In this document: positions 24,513 to 35,522 of the stretch, piece after piece
How positions within the stretch are numbered: the stretch's first letter is position 1
Layout of the letters: each line of letters starts with the position of its first letter
Source: Eretmocerus hayati
Taxonomy: Eukaryota > Arthropoda > Insecta > Hymenoptera > Aphelinidae
DNA: 64,000 nucleotides
NCBI GenBank assembly: GCA_029851415.1
Contig: CM056741.1
Coordinates: forward strand, 84,334,282-84,398,281
Reading direction: 5' to 3'
Made by a program: the position numbers and the translations under genes
Notes under the pieces: model-generated
What the model saw: only the letters and a program-made list of their open reading frames with translations
Told to the model about the DNA's origin: nothing
Database searches by the model: none

Positions 24513-27500
24513 TTATCGATGCGGACGTGTATAGTGTTCACGAATCACGCGCGTTCTCTCTGCAACTCCGGCCAAGGCGTTGATGGGGCGGGCGTGCTGG
24601 TCATTATAGACAGGTCGACGACGGAAAAATTCCCTGTCATATCTGAATCCCTCATAAGGCCTTCTGTTGAATAGAACAAAAATATTCTGATATCTCAACT
24701 ATAAATGTAATTGCAACTGTGTTTCATCTCATCGGAGTTCCGATACTTTCAATATGTTTGGTATTGTGGGATAATGTAAATTGACACAAATTCAAAAGGC
24801 TGCTAAAAGAGATTAGCAGAATGCTCCCTGATAGCGAAATGTGACCGATCGGTAAGATAATAAACACCGTCATGCAATGACCAACGAAGACTCATTTTGA
24901 GTGGACAAGAGTCGAGGAAAGCTCGGAGGGAAGTGTGGCTCACAGCCGGAAGATCTCGTTGAGAGGAACAAGGTAGTGGAGGTTGAATCCCTGTGGGTGA
25001 AGATTTTCAGAATGAAAAATTGATTTGAGTCATGAGATAAGTGAGGAATCACTTGTCACGAATACAACCTATTCTCTTTCAGATGGCAATTTGCTACGAA
25101 CCCACCCCAATTTTTGAAATCTTTATCTGTAATCAATTTTTCATTCTACAAATCTTCAGTCACAGAGATTCAACTCCAACGATTCTATTGTTATCGCCGA
25201 CATCTTTCGTTTGTGGTTCATCTTTTCTGTCTATGATCATCGCCACGATATTCTTGAAAGATTTGCAGCTCACTATTTATTGAATCGTTTTCGATTTATG
25301 TTCCTTGGGAAATACAAAATGTAAATTTGTCGAAAACTTGATTTTATTCTTCATGAGAAGGCCATGTACCGTCTATACAAAGTTCGAAAAGATCGATAGA
25401 AGGTTTGATGATAATGCAATGACTTGATCTCAACTTGCACAGATTCGATTTTGACTATTTCTTTCCTCTCTCTGAGATCTTCTGATTGTAGGTAAGTCTT
25501 TTCTAACCAAGCCAAACGGTTGTCAAGAAAAATTGGGATTTGTGAAGGCTGTTCATGATTTGATGTCTGTCTTGTTTTTTTTTTTTTTTTTTTTTCGATC
25601 ACGCGTTCTCTTCGACCGTTCAATCGATCTTTCTGAAATTCACTAGTAAGGTAGATGACCACTTTAAGACGTGCTAAAAGGGTTTGCCGCTTCACATATC
25701 AAATCGTTTTCGATGTATGCGTCTGGAAAAATAGGAATTGTAAAATTAATGAAAATTCGCTTCTATATTTTCGAGAATTATCTCCCAAAGATACTTCGTG
25801 AATGAGCTCAGAGTAAGCTTATAAAATGTGCATTTCGCTATGATCAATCAATTGGTTAATACGGAATTCCGTTAAAATGTATGAAGCACGAATGGGCTAT
25901 TCTAGTCTATACGTTTACTGCGAAGGCAAAATCGAGATTCCGGTCTAGATTGCGAGAGAGAACGAATGCGCGTTTCATCAATTACGAAGCCAAGTTTTTG
26001 GAAATTCATCAGTTTGACATCTATTTACAGTATTTCTATGAAATTGAGTGGGCCCCATCCGTGGGGCACATCGCAGTGAACTTGTTAAGACATTGACTCA
26101 AAAAAACATAAATTCGAATCCCTTTTAATTATCTTTCGAGAGTACTTAGACCGATGCCAAACATGATACATCTGTTACAGTAGGTGCTAAAATTCGTGGG
26201 AGGCGCTACGAACGATATTTTGGAAAAAATTTTTAATGCCAAATTATTTTTGAAATTCGGTAACAACTCTTGTGGAAAGGTCTATTTCGTTCGCCAAGAT
26301 TATCGTAACTCCATAAAAGTGCCCCAAGATGATTAATTCTGGGGCCTACCGCTAAATTCCTTATTTTCGCGATGACAACTCAATTTAGCGAAAAATCCCG
26401 AAATTGGTCATCTTGGGACACTTCTATGGGATTACGATACTCGTGGAAGAGGAAATCGACATTTCCACAAGATTTGTTGACGAATTTCAACAACAATCTG
26501 GCATTTAAAATGTTTTTCCAGACAATTTTTTCTATTGCCTACCACTAACTTTTGCACCTACTGGAGCAAATTCATCATGTTTGGCATCGTTCAAAGAACT
26601 CAGGAAAAATTCAAAGGGATACGAATTGATGCGAGTAATTACATTTTTTCATTTTTCATCCAAATGTCGCTTTTAAGGACTCTGCGAATTTTTGAGCACC
26701 ATTGGATTCTATTCTGATAAAATACGTTGTGTTTCACATTCCCCATCAAGCCTCATCTCAAAAGACCCGTTGGGAGCAAAGTTGTGGAGCTTTTACCAAT
26801 TTCAGAATGCCAATCTCAATTTCGGCTTCATTCTGGAAATTCGCAAAGCCCCGATGCAAAGTCCATCTGGGCTAAATAAAAAAACTCGTGTCACCTAATT
26901 TTAGATTCCGAATCATCTACTCCATCGGGGAGGGAATCTAATGCATTGACCTTACTTCATTTGATGGTCTTATGTAGGATAGCCCGAGTGGCACGTGATT
27001 TTTCGTTATATTATGCAAAATTTATGATTTGAAAGATGGAAATGGATGAATATGGAAAATTAAATCATCTGTTTTCCGGAAATGTTGACATTCTTATCTT
27101 TCAAAACGCATAAATAGTTAACTGTTGATTGGAGTGAGCTGCAAATCCTTTGAACACACCTTTGGGTAGTCATATACCACACATATAAATACACATATAT
27201 TCAGGGAGATCGACTGAAGGGCCGAGGATAACGCGTGAACGAAAAAAACAACAACATACGCACCAGCACGAAAATGCCCGATGAAAATACATTTTTTGTG
27301 GACTGAGGATGATCTTAGAGGAAGAAGTATGACCCACAACCGAAAGATCTCGGGAAGAGGAACAAAGAAAAGGGAACGAAATCTGTGTAAGCGACGATTT
27401 TTAGAATAAAAATTGGATTTGAATAAAAAAATCAGAAAAATTCAGAGAAAAGTCTCTCGTCAGAGACACAACCCTTTCTCCTTGAGGGAGCAACCAAACT

Positions 27501-30252
27501 CACCCATCTAATAGCCTGTAGTTGTGGAAAACCACGCTGGCTTTTTTGACGTCCACGACCGTGTCTGGGTCATACCTCATTAATCTCTCTCTTCTTATCA
27601 CTCGGAATGAGTTACCCACGTCTCCAATGATTCTTTCAATTTTTGAACGAATGATCCGATGATCCCGAGTGTATCGCCCTTCAGGAGTATTTGGGTCAGC
27701 ATGTTCAACTGGCGTCAAGATAGTTGAAGTGGTGGCATATCCGCTATCAGCTGTAGAGAATGTGATACACACCAGTATTATTTGAAGCTCGATCTCGAGT
27801 GAGTATTTTCAATGATCAAATTTCTTTTATAATTAGTTCCGATCCCATCATCACAGTGGAGATGTAGAGAATACCTAGAATTTTATATGTGCCTTCTTCC
27901 GCCACTATTTGCGGGTCTGTACTGATGATCCATAACGATTCTAAGTTCACTGTGATTGTACATGAACTGGTCATGATTAGTTCCCGGGCCAGCGCGAACG
28001 CTCCGTACCACTCCATTGGCATCAGCAACCTGCAAATTTATTGAAAATCTGAACAAATTCTTTCTCTTCTTCTTCTTCTCGCTTCTATGGCATCCAAGGT
28101 GGGAGAATGTAGCCTCCCTTCTTTTACGGCCATCAACGGGCTTGTGCGCGAACGCGCTGACTGAGTGAGCGGGATGTATGATTTGTTAGCAGATTTTGGT
28201 TTCTACTAACGAGGAGATAAGGAAAGATAAGGAATACGGATAAGGGAAAGGGAAAGAGAGAGATAGAGAGGGAAAAGAAAGAAGGGACTAGATAGATAGT
28301 TCACACGCCTTGAGGAAATTGCAGAGAATTTCCGAGGTTTTGTGAGTGGGGCTAGAGAGAAACTCTGTGATCGTGTGGGGAGGAAATTTGTTTTCCTTCA
28401 GAAGCTTGCGTTGGAGGGAAATTTTTTCCTCAAAAAAATGAGCAATGAATCTACACTACGTTCGAAAAAAGACGGGACTCGCACAGTTGCGTGAAATCGA
28501 CCTTATCTCGGAACCCTTGAATCTGCAACGGTTGTACAGAGAGTGAGGCACAGCGCCTTGATTATTTTGAAAGAAACTATCGTTTTCTCACACTCCTTTT
28601 TCACGCCAAGGAATCAAAATTTCGCTGTTTCAATCAATCATGTTAAGTTTTGGAGGAAATGACGAAAATAGTACATTTCGATACGAGGGCGTAAAACATT
28701 TTATTCGCGTCCGAGTGATGGGTTTCCGGCCCGAGCCGCAGGCGAGGGTCGGAATCATCACGAGGATGCGAATAATAGGTTTTACGCCCGTGTATCTAAC
28801 TATACTTTTCGATAAACTGTAAGGAAAAGTCGACAAACTGTGTGCAAAGTGCACTTTTACGCACAGTGTATCGAAAACTATTTTTCGCGCCACTTAATGA
28901 TTTTCTCGAGACTTCCAGTTTGTCAGTTATGAAATTCAATATAATATGAGTTGATTGAGTTGATCGATACACTGATGAAGTTGATCGAAGCAAACGACGA
29001 ATGAAATGAAACGCGATACTCTACATTGATCGGAAATCTTCAATAGACTTCTTCCGAAAGTAAAAGGTCATTTATAGATGGCACTCACTGTCCGCATTTG
29101 TGCTAGCCTCATGTATTCCTACATTATGGTCGACCGTTTTCTCCTCATATCATCAGATCTGTGCACAACCAATTCCCAGCTGGACGTTCATCGATGTGCC
29201 GTGTTTATGATGGAAGAACATCTCGGGGTGTTCCGGAGGTGTCAAAAACTTGACTACGAAGCAATCCATGAGTCCAAGTATTCTTTCAATAGGCATCAGT
29301 TCAAGAAATCTAAGCCAGGGACAAATATCCGACGTTTAATACTATCTCGGAAATATCGCGAGCGAGCGAGCTTAGTTAGAGAAGTCATGAATACAAACTG
29401 TTCTGACGTGTGGAGTCTTTCCTCTTTTGTCGATGGAAATTTGATGAATTCGGTCGTCATCATACTCATTGCAGACACCAACTCATGAAAGTACCGACTT
29501 ACAGATGCTTTGGATACTTGGTGGTGTTTATTATCTGCAATGTCGTCTTGGTATGATCCACTTGCAAATAATCCCATTCCGATCAGCACTTTCAAATCTA
29601 AATGTACAGTGCTTCTGGGTGTCTGTGGAATCCGGCCCCGCAACTCATACATCAGTTTTCTTGAGAGCTTCTTCGTGAACCTGCAAGTTCGTTATAATCA
29701 AATAATCAATGAATGATGGTTCACCACTTGAACATTGTGATAGGCAGAGAACTTCAGAAAACTCATCTCATTATCCCAAAAGAATGATGAGAAATATTTT
29801 CACATGAAAAATCGTAGACTCTCCGCTTTTATGAAATTTTGAAGAAGCTTTTCACACAATTAAAATGTAGATGTTATTTCATCCTACATTTCCTTGAAGA
29901 TTCAGAGGTTTGAGTCTACTAATATGATGACAACGACTCTTGAGATGATTCTTTTTCAGTTGCAAGCTTCGGGCAATCAAGAAGTTTCAATGCTATTATT
30001 GCATAAAACCAATGAATGCCGGTTGCATGCAACTTTGCTCACCTACATTTTTTTTGGAATCGGTGATCTGGAAGCGGAAGTGGATCGTAGTAAGGTCTCA
30101 TGCCACGACTCAGCAGTTCATTGTATTCATTGTACGCGGCTGTGTAAATTTTCTCCATTGTCTTGCAGTTTATGCGCAGCTCTTCAACGCGCCTCTCATT
30201 CCGTTGGTCTGGTGGCGTGGCAGAATAGTTCTCAAACTCCTCTTGGCTTTGA
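24513..30252 (-). CDS. HARBI1-like PIF/Harbinger DDE transposase gene
   Basis: Exons on - are 30,252-30,043 (PPDQRNERRVEELRINCKTM...), 29,680-29,399 (FTKKLSRKLMYELRGR, HLDLKVLIGMGLFASGSYQD, VSKASVSRYFHELVSAM), from 29,309 (FLELMPIERILGLMDCF, FFHHKHGTSMNVQL), from 28,029 (VADANGVVRSVRAGPGTNHD), 27,750-27,504 (DSGYATTSTILTPVEH, RSKIERIIGDVGNSFRVI, SVVFHNYRLLDG) and 24,663-24,513 (terminal exon, many R). Most junction phases agree (30,043 to 29,680; 29,399 to 29,309; 27,504 to 24,663). The order matches Harbinger transposase/HARBI1: helical N-part, AxGSYQ, then DDE nuclease with D in LMDC (29,264-29,266), D in NHDQ (27,970-27,972) and E in KIER. Weak points: I cannot find a clean GT donor after the MNVQL segment, and the donor before 27,750 is a guess. 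The upstream acidic exon at 32,384 is probably the same gene. A nuclear DNA-cutting enzyme or a domesticated relative is expected. Confidence 0.8.
24905..25230. repeat. inverted repeat in transposase intron, with third copy at 27,300
   Basis: The block 24,920-25,030 (CACAGCCGGAAGATCTCGTT, GATTTTCAGAATGAAAAATT) recurs inverted at 25,125-25,225 and as a diverged direct copy at 27,325-27,480 (CACAACCGAAAGATCTCGGG). The two introns flanked by these copies belong to the HARBI1-like gene. This looks like a small dispersed element. No clear ends were found. Confidence 0.55.
26100..26640. mobile_element. foldback element
   Basis: Long inverted arms meet near 26,375. CGATGCCAAACATGAT at 26,152 pairs with ATCATGTTTGGCATCG ending at 26,589. 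CCATAAAAGTGCCCCAAGAT pairs with ATCTTGGGACACTTCTATGG. AAATTCGAATCCCTTTTA near 26,110 pairs weakly with AAAGGGATACGAATT at 26,615. It is non-coding and lies inside the last large intron of the transposase gene, close to the centre of the large inverted duplication. Confidence 0.7.
28666..28815. mobile_element. hairpin MITE
   Basis: GGGCGTAAAACATTTTATTC (28,688) pairs with its inverted copy (GAATAATAGGTTTTACGCCC) ending at 28,791. Inner sequences GAGTGATGGGTTTCCGGCC and GGTCGGAATCATCACGAGG also pair. Outer CGAAAATAGTACATTTCG resembles an inverted CTATACTTTTCG. It sits in an intron of the HARBI1-like gene. Ends and target duplication are not certain. Confidence 0.6.
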
Positions 30253-30348
30253 CTGCGTTTGATTGAAAAAAAGCATCATGAAATTACAACAAGATGGAAG
30301 ACTATCTTTATGGCAAGGATCAAATGAAGAACCAACTTCTGAAGTCCA

Positions 30349-30531
30349 GCCTGTACCAGGGCAGTCAAGCGTGGTAGAGTCCTTCCCTTCAAGCCCCTCC
30401 AGTCATGTGTAGAGCGCGCCGCGGCGTCGCAGGGGAGAGGCTCCTTCGCCGCGAGCCGCGACGCTCTCTGCACTTTACTGGAGGGGCTTGAGGGGAGGGA
30501 CTCTACTACGCTTGACACCCCTGGCCTGTAC
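30349..30531. mobile_element. hAT-type MITE with 8-bp target duplication
   Basis: The element spans 30,357-30,523 (167 bp) and is flanked on both sides by GCCTGTAC (30,349-30,356 and 30,524-30,531). Its ends are CAGGGCAGTCAAGCG and CGCTTGACACCCCTG. Nearly the whole element pairs with itself (GTAGAGTCCTTCCCTTCAAG with the complementary arm at 30,485-30,507) around a GC-rich loop. An 8-bp duplication with CAGGG ends is characteristic of hAT elements. It lies just upstream of the first well-supported transposase exon. Confidence 0.85.
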
Positions 30532-30764
30532 ATGCAGACGGAGGGGAGACGACATTTTATATAACCGATTCCATGTGTTCAAATCATAGTTTCCAATTTT
30601 CTCGTGAACCTCGACTTTAAGAACTTACTTACGGCATTTGAAGTCGCTTTGTGATGGTCAAAACATTAAATACTATTGCCAAAACAGAAAGAGAATAGCA
30701 AAATTTGAAAATTGGTTGATTCCAAAATTTTTCCTCGAAGAATAAAAACTATTGAGACGTTATT

Positions 30765-31292
30765 CTTGTGCTAATATGAGGCTGCTTTTTCACGACTACA
30801 ATCCGTTGCTGCAACCTCGCGAGATTGCTGCGATTTTCATGCGCGCGAAATTCAAAATATAGCTTACCGAGGTAACCTAAGATGGAAATGGAGTGACTCC
30901 GAAAAACCCACTGGTCGAAAATTGTTTTGTCCAATGTTTTTGAAGATGCTGAACACGGATACGAACTTCATTACCTTCCAACGGCGGAGAAAATGCGTGA
31001 AAATCGACTTTGAAGCCGGAACGTCTCATTTTCGGATTCTAATGTGATTTTTAGAAGTTTTCTTCATAATTGATGGGAACAGAGTTCGTATTCCTATTCA
31101 GCACACTCAATAAGATAGGCAAGAACAATTTTCAACCAGTGGGTTTTTCGGAGTCACTCCATTCCCATCTCAGCCTAAGATTCTTCGATTACCTCGGTAA
31201 GTTATATTTTGAATTTCGCGCGCATGAAAATTGCAGCAATCTCGCGAGGTTGCAGCAACGGACTGCAGTCGTGAAAAAGCAGCCTGATTCAG
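30765..31292. mobile_element. foldback element
   Basis: The arms at about 30,775-30,975 and 31,078-31,290 are inverted copies: CAGGCTGCTTTTTCACGACT on one strand of each, CGCGAGATTGCTGC/GCAGCAATCTCGCG, and GTGGGTTTTTCGGAGTCACT. The central 100 bp is single copy. It is non-coding. Target duplication was not identified. Confidence 0.75.
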
Positions 31293-31860
31293 TAGTGCTC
31301 GAGAAAACGCTCGACTCATCAGATTTTTCCCATTCTTCTGCCAAGCCTCATCACGGATTATCGATAATAGTGATTGTCCAGTTCACTGCGCATCAAAACC
31401 GAACGGGTTGAACTGCTTCAAACTCAAGAAATGTAAACCTTGTGAGGCATCACAAAAATAATTTTGAGATGCGATAGGGAAAAAGTGTACATCGATGAAT
31501 GCACGGGGATTTGTTTAGCTGTAGCAAAAATCATATGAAATAATAATTTTAATCGTCTCTTCGTCACCTCGAAAAATTGTTTTCCATTCAGTCTCGTATT
31601 TCGTTGATCCGAACAAAGTAATGTTCGTCTTATTTTTGGAAGGAGCTACAATTTTGAGGTTTTGAGGTGATTCAATATGGATATTTGAAATTTGCAAACC
31701 AAAAAATTAAACTACTTCTACGTAACTCGACGATCGAGTTTGAAAATTGTGCAGGTAGTACTATTTGTGGTCAAGATGTCGGAAACGAAGTTTGATCATC
31801 CTTTGAGGCCTTTGCAAGATGAAAAAGATAATTCTCGAAAAAGTGACTACACAACTTCCT

Positions 31861-32384
31861 TCACGTCAGGGAAGAAGCGTTTTGGATACATGATAATTTT
31901 TTATGCACCTGTGATTTTTTGGAGCATACTTTGAAATAGAGGTGACTGTGAGGAGAGCATTGACAATTTGGCAGATTCTTCACCTTTGTTGTATACTTTG
32001 AATCAAAATTTACGATCATTGTATACGAAGGAAAAGGCCACTCAAAACCTAAACCATTACGTGATTTATCGATGGCAAATGACATAGTACCAGAAACTCG
32101 CCGCAAGTGATCACCGTGGCCGAGTAATTGTGTGTACGCATTGTGAATTTTCATCAGCACACCTAGTCCACGATTTATTCTGGGTTCCTCAAACACAGGT
32201 TCTTCGTCGTTCAACTCTCCGTCGTCAGAGTATTCATCTCCCGTATCATCGTCCATATCCTCGTCGGTATCCTCGTCCATAACGTCGTCCATGTCCTCGT
32301 CTGTATCCTCGTCCATATCGTCGTCCATATCCTCGTCCGTAGCCTCGTACATATCCTCGCCCATATGTATATCTCCGTCACTCT
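31861..32384 (-). CDS. acidic exon, probable N-terminal part of the transposase gene
   Basis: From a possible acceptor (AACTCAG at 32,385) the frame reads SDGDIHMGEDMYEATD, then tandem acidic blocks of the type DEDMDDDMDEDT, then EEPVFEEPRINRGLGVLM and MKIHNAYTQLLGHGDHL. It stays open to 31,861, although the true donor is probably earlier (GTATAC at about 32,024 or 31,999 gives the phase needed by the exon at 30,252). The incoming phase (AG then AGT) fits the leader exon at 34,501-34,489, giving MSQQE then SDGD. The acidic tract comes from a short tandem DNA repeat (TCCTCGTCCATATC-type). Acidic leaders are seen in some nuclear proteins. The function here is unknown. Confidence 0.5.
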
Positions 32385-33171
32385 CTGAGTTGGCGATTGT
32401 TGAAGGTTGTGCAGTGCAATAAAGATGTACAGATCGAATTTTGATGAACAATTGAACATAGGGAGTGACCATTTAGGGAATTATTCAACTCATTGGTACA
32501 TCCTTATCACATTTGTGTGACGGTTATGGTGTATTCTCAGAGGAATTTAATCTCAATCTGCACTGAAAATCCAAAATAGAGTTGTCTCGGGTAGTATTTC
32601 GAGAAAACCCATCGTTTTTCGCTTGTTCTTTACGAAGCCAATCCAGAGATAGAAATGGGTGGAAAAATTCGAGATTATAAAATACTAGAAACCAATTGCT
32701 TCATTCATTGTCCTTTCTCCCAGAATTTTGGAATTTGTGCCGGAGTGCAGTCTAACGTTTTTCTTGTGCACAGGAAAATATTTCAGTGTTAACAGTCTTT
32801 CAGAATGCCTGTGGAATAATACGTACTCGCGAAATGGATTGAAAATTTACAATGAAAGCCCAAGTTCGATGGAATCCCATATTGAGTCCTAAAATGACAC
32901 GGTCATACTGGTTAATTTTTCGCTTGAAATTTCAAGCACAGATCGGACATGAAAATATTCGCAATACGTAATTCGACGTATGTGAGACTCTTTTATGCTG
33001 ATGGAAGTTTTTTAATCTCTCCTCGTGTCAATATTTTTTGAGACGTAATCCAGATTGCTTGAAATCATCAATAAACGATCTGAAGGTTTTTGTAGATAAT
33101 GGAGGAGTTGGAGGATCGCGCGAACCCGTAGGGAAATAACCGAAGTGGAAAAAATTTTGGCAGGTAAGGCT

Positions 33172-33862
33172 ATTCGCTCCGCTCAAGTTGTCTTAGGGCG
33201 CCTCTTATGGCTGAGCCGCGCATTAAACAACGGGGGCTCGCGCGCACGGCTCCACATACATTCATGCACACACACACATACACAAGCACGGTGAGCCTAA
33301 AAACATCACAGCATATACAATTGCTCCAACCGAAATGTAATTCATGACAGACTCAGCATACTACCACGAACGTTACACTCTCATTATACACTTTCATCGA
33401 CAAAAGATACACTACAGGTCGAGTCCACTCGACCACGCGATACACTTGTGTGAAACAAGTCACAACGCGACGACGAAGTGGAGCCGGGCCGACGGTCGAG
33501 CACGCTTTTGTTGTGTTGGGCGAATATGAGAGAGACTCTTGCACTGCAACGAGTAAATTCCATAGATATAATTTGGTATTATATTTCTATGGTAAATCCT
33601 CACCACCGACACTGTTTATTCGGAACTCTAGTAATAGTGATTGGCCTATTGATGGAGTCATGATGTTAGACTGATGAGAAGTATTCAGATAGCATCAGCA
33701 GACGCCAGTCGACGCGGGAGCTCTATACCTATATCTATACCTATATATACGAATCGTCACGGCTACCCCCGTCGCTGGCCCTCGTGTTTTCGTGTGTCTT
33801 TTGGCCACCACGAGCGCTACAGGCAGGATTTTTGCCGCCAAATAATGGTGATCTGAGCGAAT
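33172..33862. mobile_element. 687-bp insertion with AT target duplication
   Basis: The left arm reads GGCTATAGCACGCGGGT (reverse complement of 19,513-19,541). The right arm reads GGCT, AT, TCGCTC, then 675 bp, GAGCGA, AT, AGCACG. The insert is 33,174-33,860 with 6-bp inverted ends TCGCTC/GAGCGA and a duplicated AT. It contains a CA-rich run (33,265-33,285) and no transposase. A 2-bp duplication and inverted ends suggest a non-autonomous DNA transposon of a TA/AT-targeting group. Confidence 0.7.
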
Positions 33863-34488
33863 AGCACGCGGGTCGCTCCTATATGCCAAAGAACTGCGGG
33901 CCAAATGATGCGCCAAATGAGCGGTTTGTATGCGGCTATGCTATAAGTTAACTTGGCTGACGAACTGAGCACTTATACATAATTATTTGATATATCCCAT
34001 CTCATGCAGTTTGTAGTAAATTGGAAAATCTAGCGGCAGCGCGTGTGCGGCTACAGCTTTTTAATTGCACGCCCGACTAGACGAGCAGTCGACGCGCCTT
34101 ATGAAGGGACAGTCGAGTATAGCCGACACCGTGGCAGTCGAAGTGGCAGTATAATTGGAGCATCCATAATCTCAGCGCGATTCCGTACACCGTAATTAAG
34201 TGAAATATTTAGTTTATGCGCGCAAATTCTTCCAAACCTCGATCATTATCGAGCCCATAATTCATTTGTTAGTTTTACTTGCTGGATTCACAAGAAATGC
34301 ATGTAATATCTCGACGCGTTTTCACCTCGGTTATTCTACCCGCAATAAGACTAAATATTAGTGTTAGGATATTGTGCTTCATTTCTCGATTTTGATATAA
34401 ATTTGAGTGTAAACTTTGTAGCACGTCGTGGGAATTTAAGTTAGAATGATAATCGGGATCAACTATGACAGACATAAATCTTACTTAC

Positions 34489-34540
34489 CTTGTTGACTCA
34501 TCGGCACACAGGCTTGCTCCGAAATTTAGCGTATATAATG
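34489..34540 (-). promoter_or_regulatory. TATA-like site and 13-nt leader exon, right arm
   Basis: This is the mirror copy of 18,852-18,900. A TATATA-type site at about 34,532-34,537 (read on -) precedes ATG AGT CAA CAA G (34,501-34,489), and GTAAGTAAG follows. The phase-1 donor is compatible with the acidic exon at 32,384. It points toward the transposase gene. Confidence 0.55.
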
Positions 34541-34705
34541 AAGGTGGTCCGCGCGATGCTCCAAGTGACTTTGATGATTCGACGCTCCGATTTTGCACCT
34601 CTTGCCTCTACTGACACTTACTCACGCATCTGTTGAGGGACAATCGCGAGGAACCTAGCACAACCTCCATTGGCCTATCTATAAGTGTGAGTAAGACAAA
34701 ATATC

Positions 34706-35522
34706 ACTACGATCTATCAGCGTATCGTGGAAATCAAAATCCGATTATCTTACACGAATTTGAACTGAAATTTCGCGGAAATTTCAACGAGATATCGAAC
34801 GCGAGGGAGAGGCAATGAAGAAATGAAGTTGATAATGAAGCGTTGATGAATTGTTAGTGTCTCATCTGGAAATCCAAAAGCTTGAAAAGCTTACTCAGTA
34901 TCGGATTTGAATTTCTGTTCATCTATGAAATTGGTTAGCGTTTTATGAGGATTCAGCATTATCAACAAACTATCTGGTAAAATGATACATCGAACAACAG
35001 ATTTTTTCTGATACATTGATCAGAATCATTTTTCAGTATGTGTATCTGATATAGCTCGGAACCTACAAGAGTAGATAAGCTCCTTATTGCCTTAAACGCA
35101 GAAGGCTGGGGATCGGATCTCAAACACACCTGAAATTGTAGATTCCACGGCATGAACGAAGAGAAAAATGAAAATATTGAGGAGTAAGCCAAGCGATGCA
35201 TAGCATGATTCAGACTATAGGTATAGATACAGAATTTTCTGCATGTAGTGAATGTATGAACTTAATATCACGATGTCAGATTATCAAGATTTGTATCGAT
35301 ATTACTATGGATAAACATATATAATACTTGATGGTGTGAAGATGCCGGATGGTACTGCCCTCCGTACTATCGGTAATGGGCTCGATCATGCACGTGTTCC
35401 ACTGCCGTTTAGAGATTAGAACATGATAGACAAGAGTCGTGAGCTACTCGTATAACGATATCTTCAATTATTATTCATCCATGGAGGAGATGTACGAAAC
35501 CTCCAAGATTTTTGTGAAAATT
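34706..35522. other. segment unique to the right side; no gene seen
   Basis: Lies between inner and outer arms on the right. The corresponding left interval (13,081-18,679) is unrelated and about 4.8 kb longer. Short open frames only, no family motif. Confidence 0.5.

Larger units (their letters stand above)
32540..34705. repeat. inner arm, right (inverted copy of 18,680-19,835)
   Basis: Same content as the left inner arm in opposite orientation, expanded by two insertions that the left arm lacks: about 32,756-33,082 (no recognised ends) and the element at 33,174-33,860. The left arm therefore shows both empty sites. Confidence 0.85.

Noticed and set aside
25351..25695. 114-codon minus-strand frame with a poly-lysine tract
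   Set aside because: The lysines come from a 22-base T run, there is no motif, and it lies in an intron of the transposase gene.
29078..29488. 136-codon + strand frame
   Set aside because: It is antisense to the exons carrying the transposase motifs.
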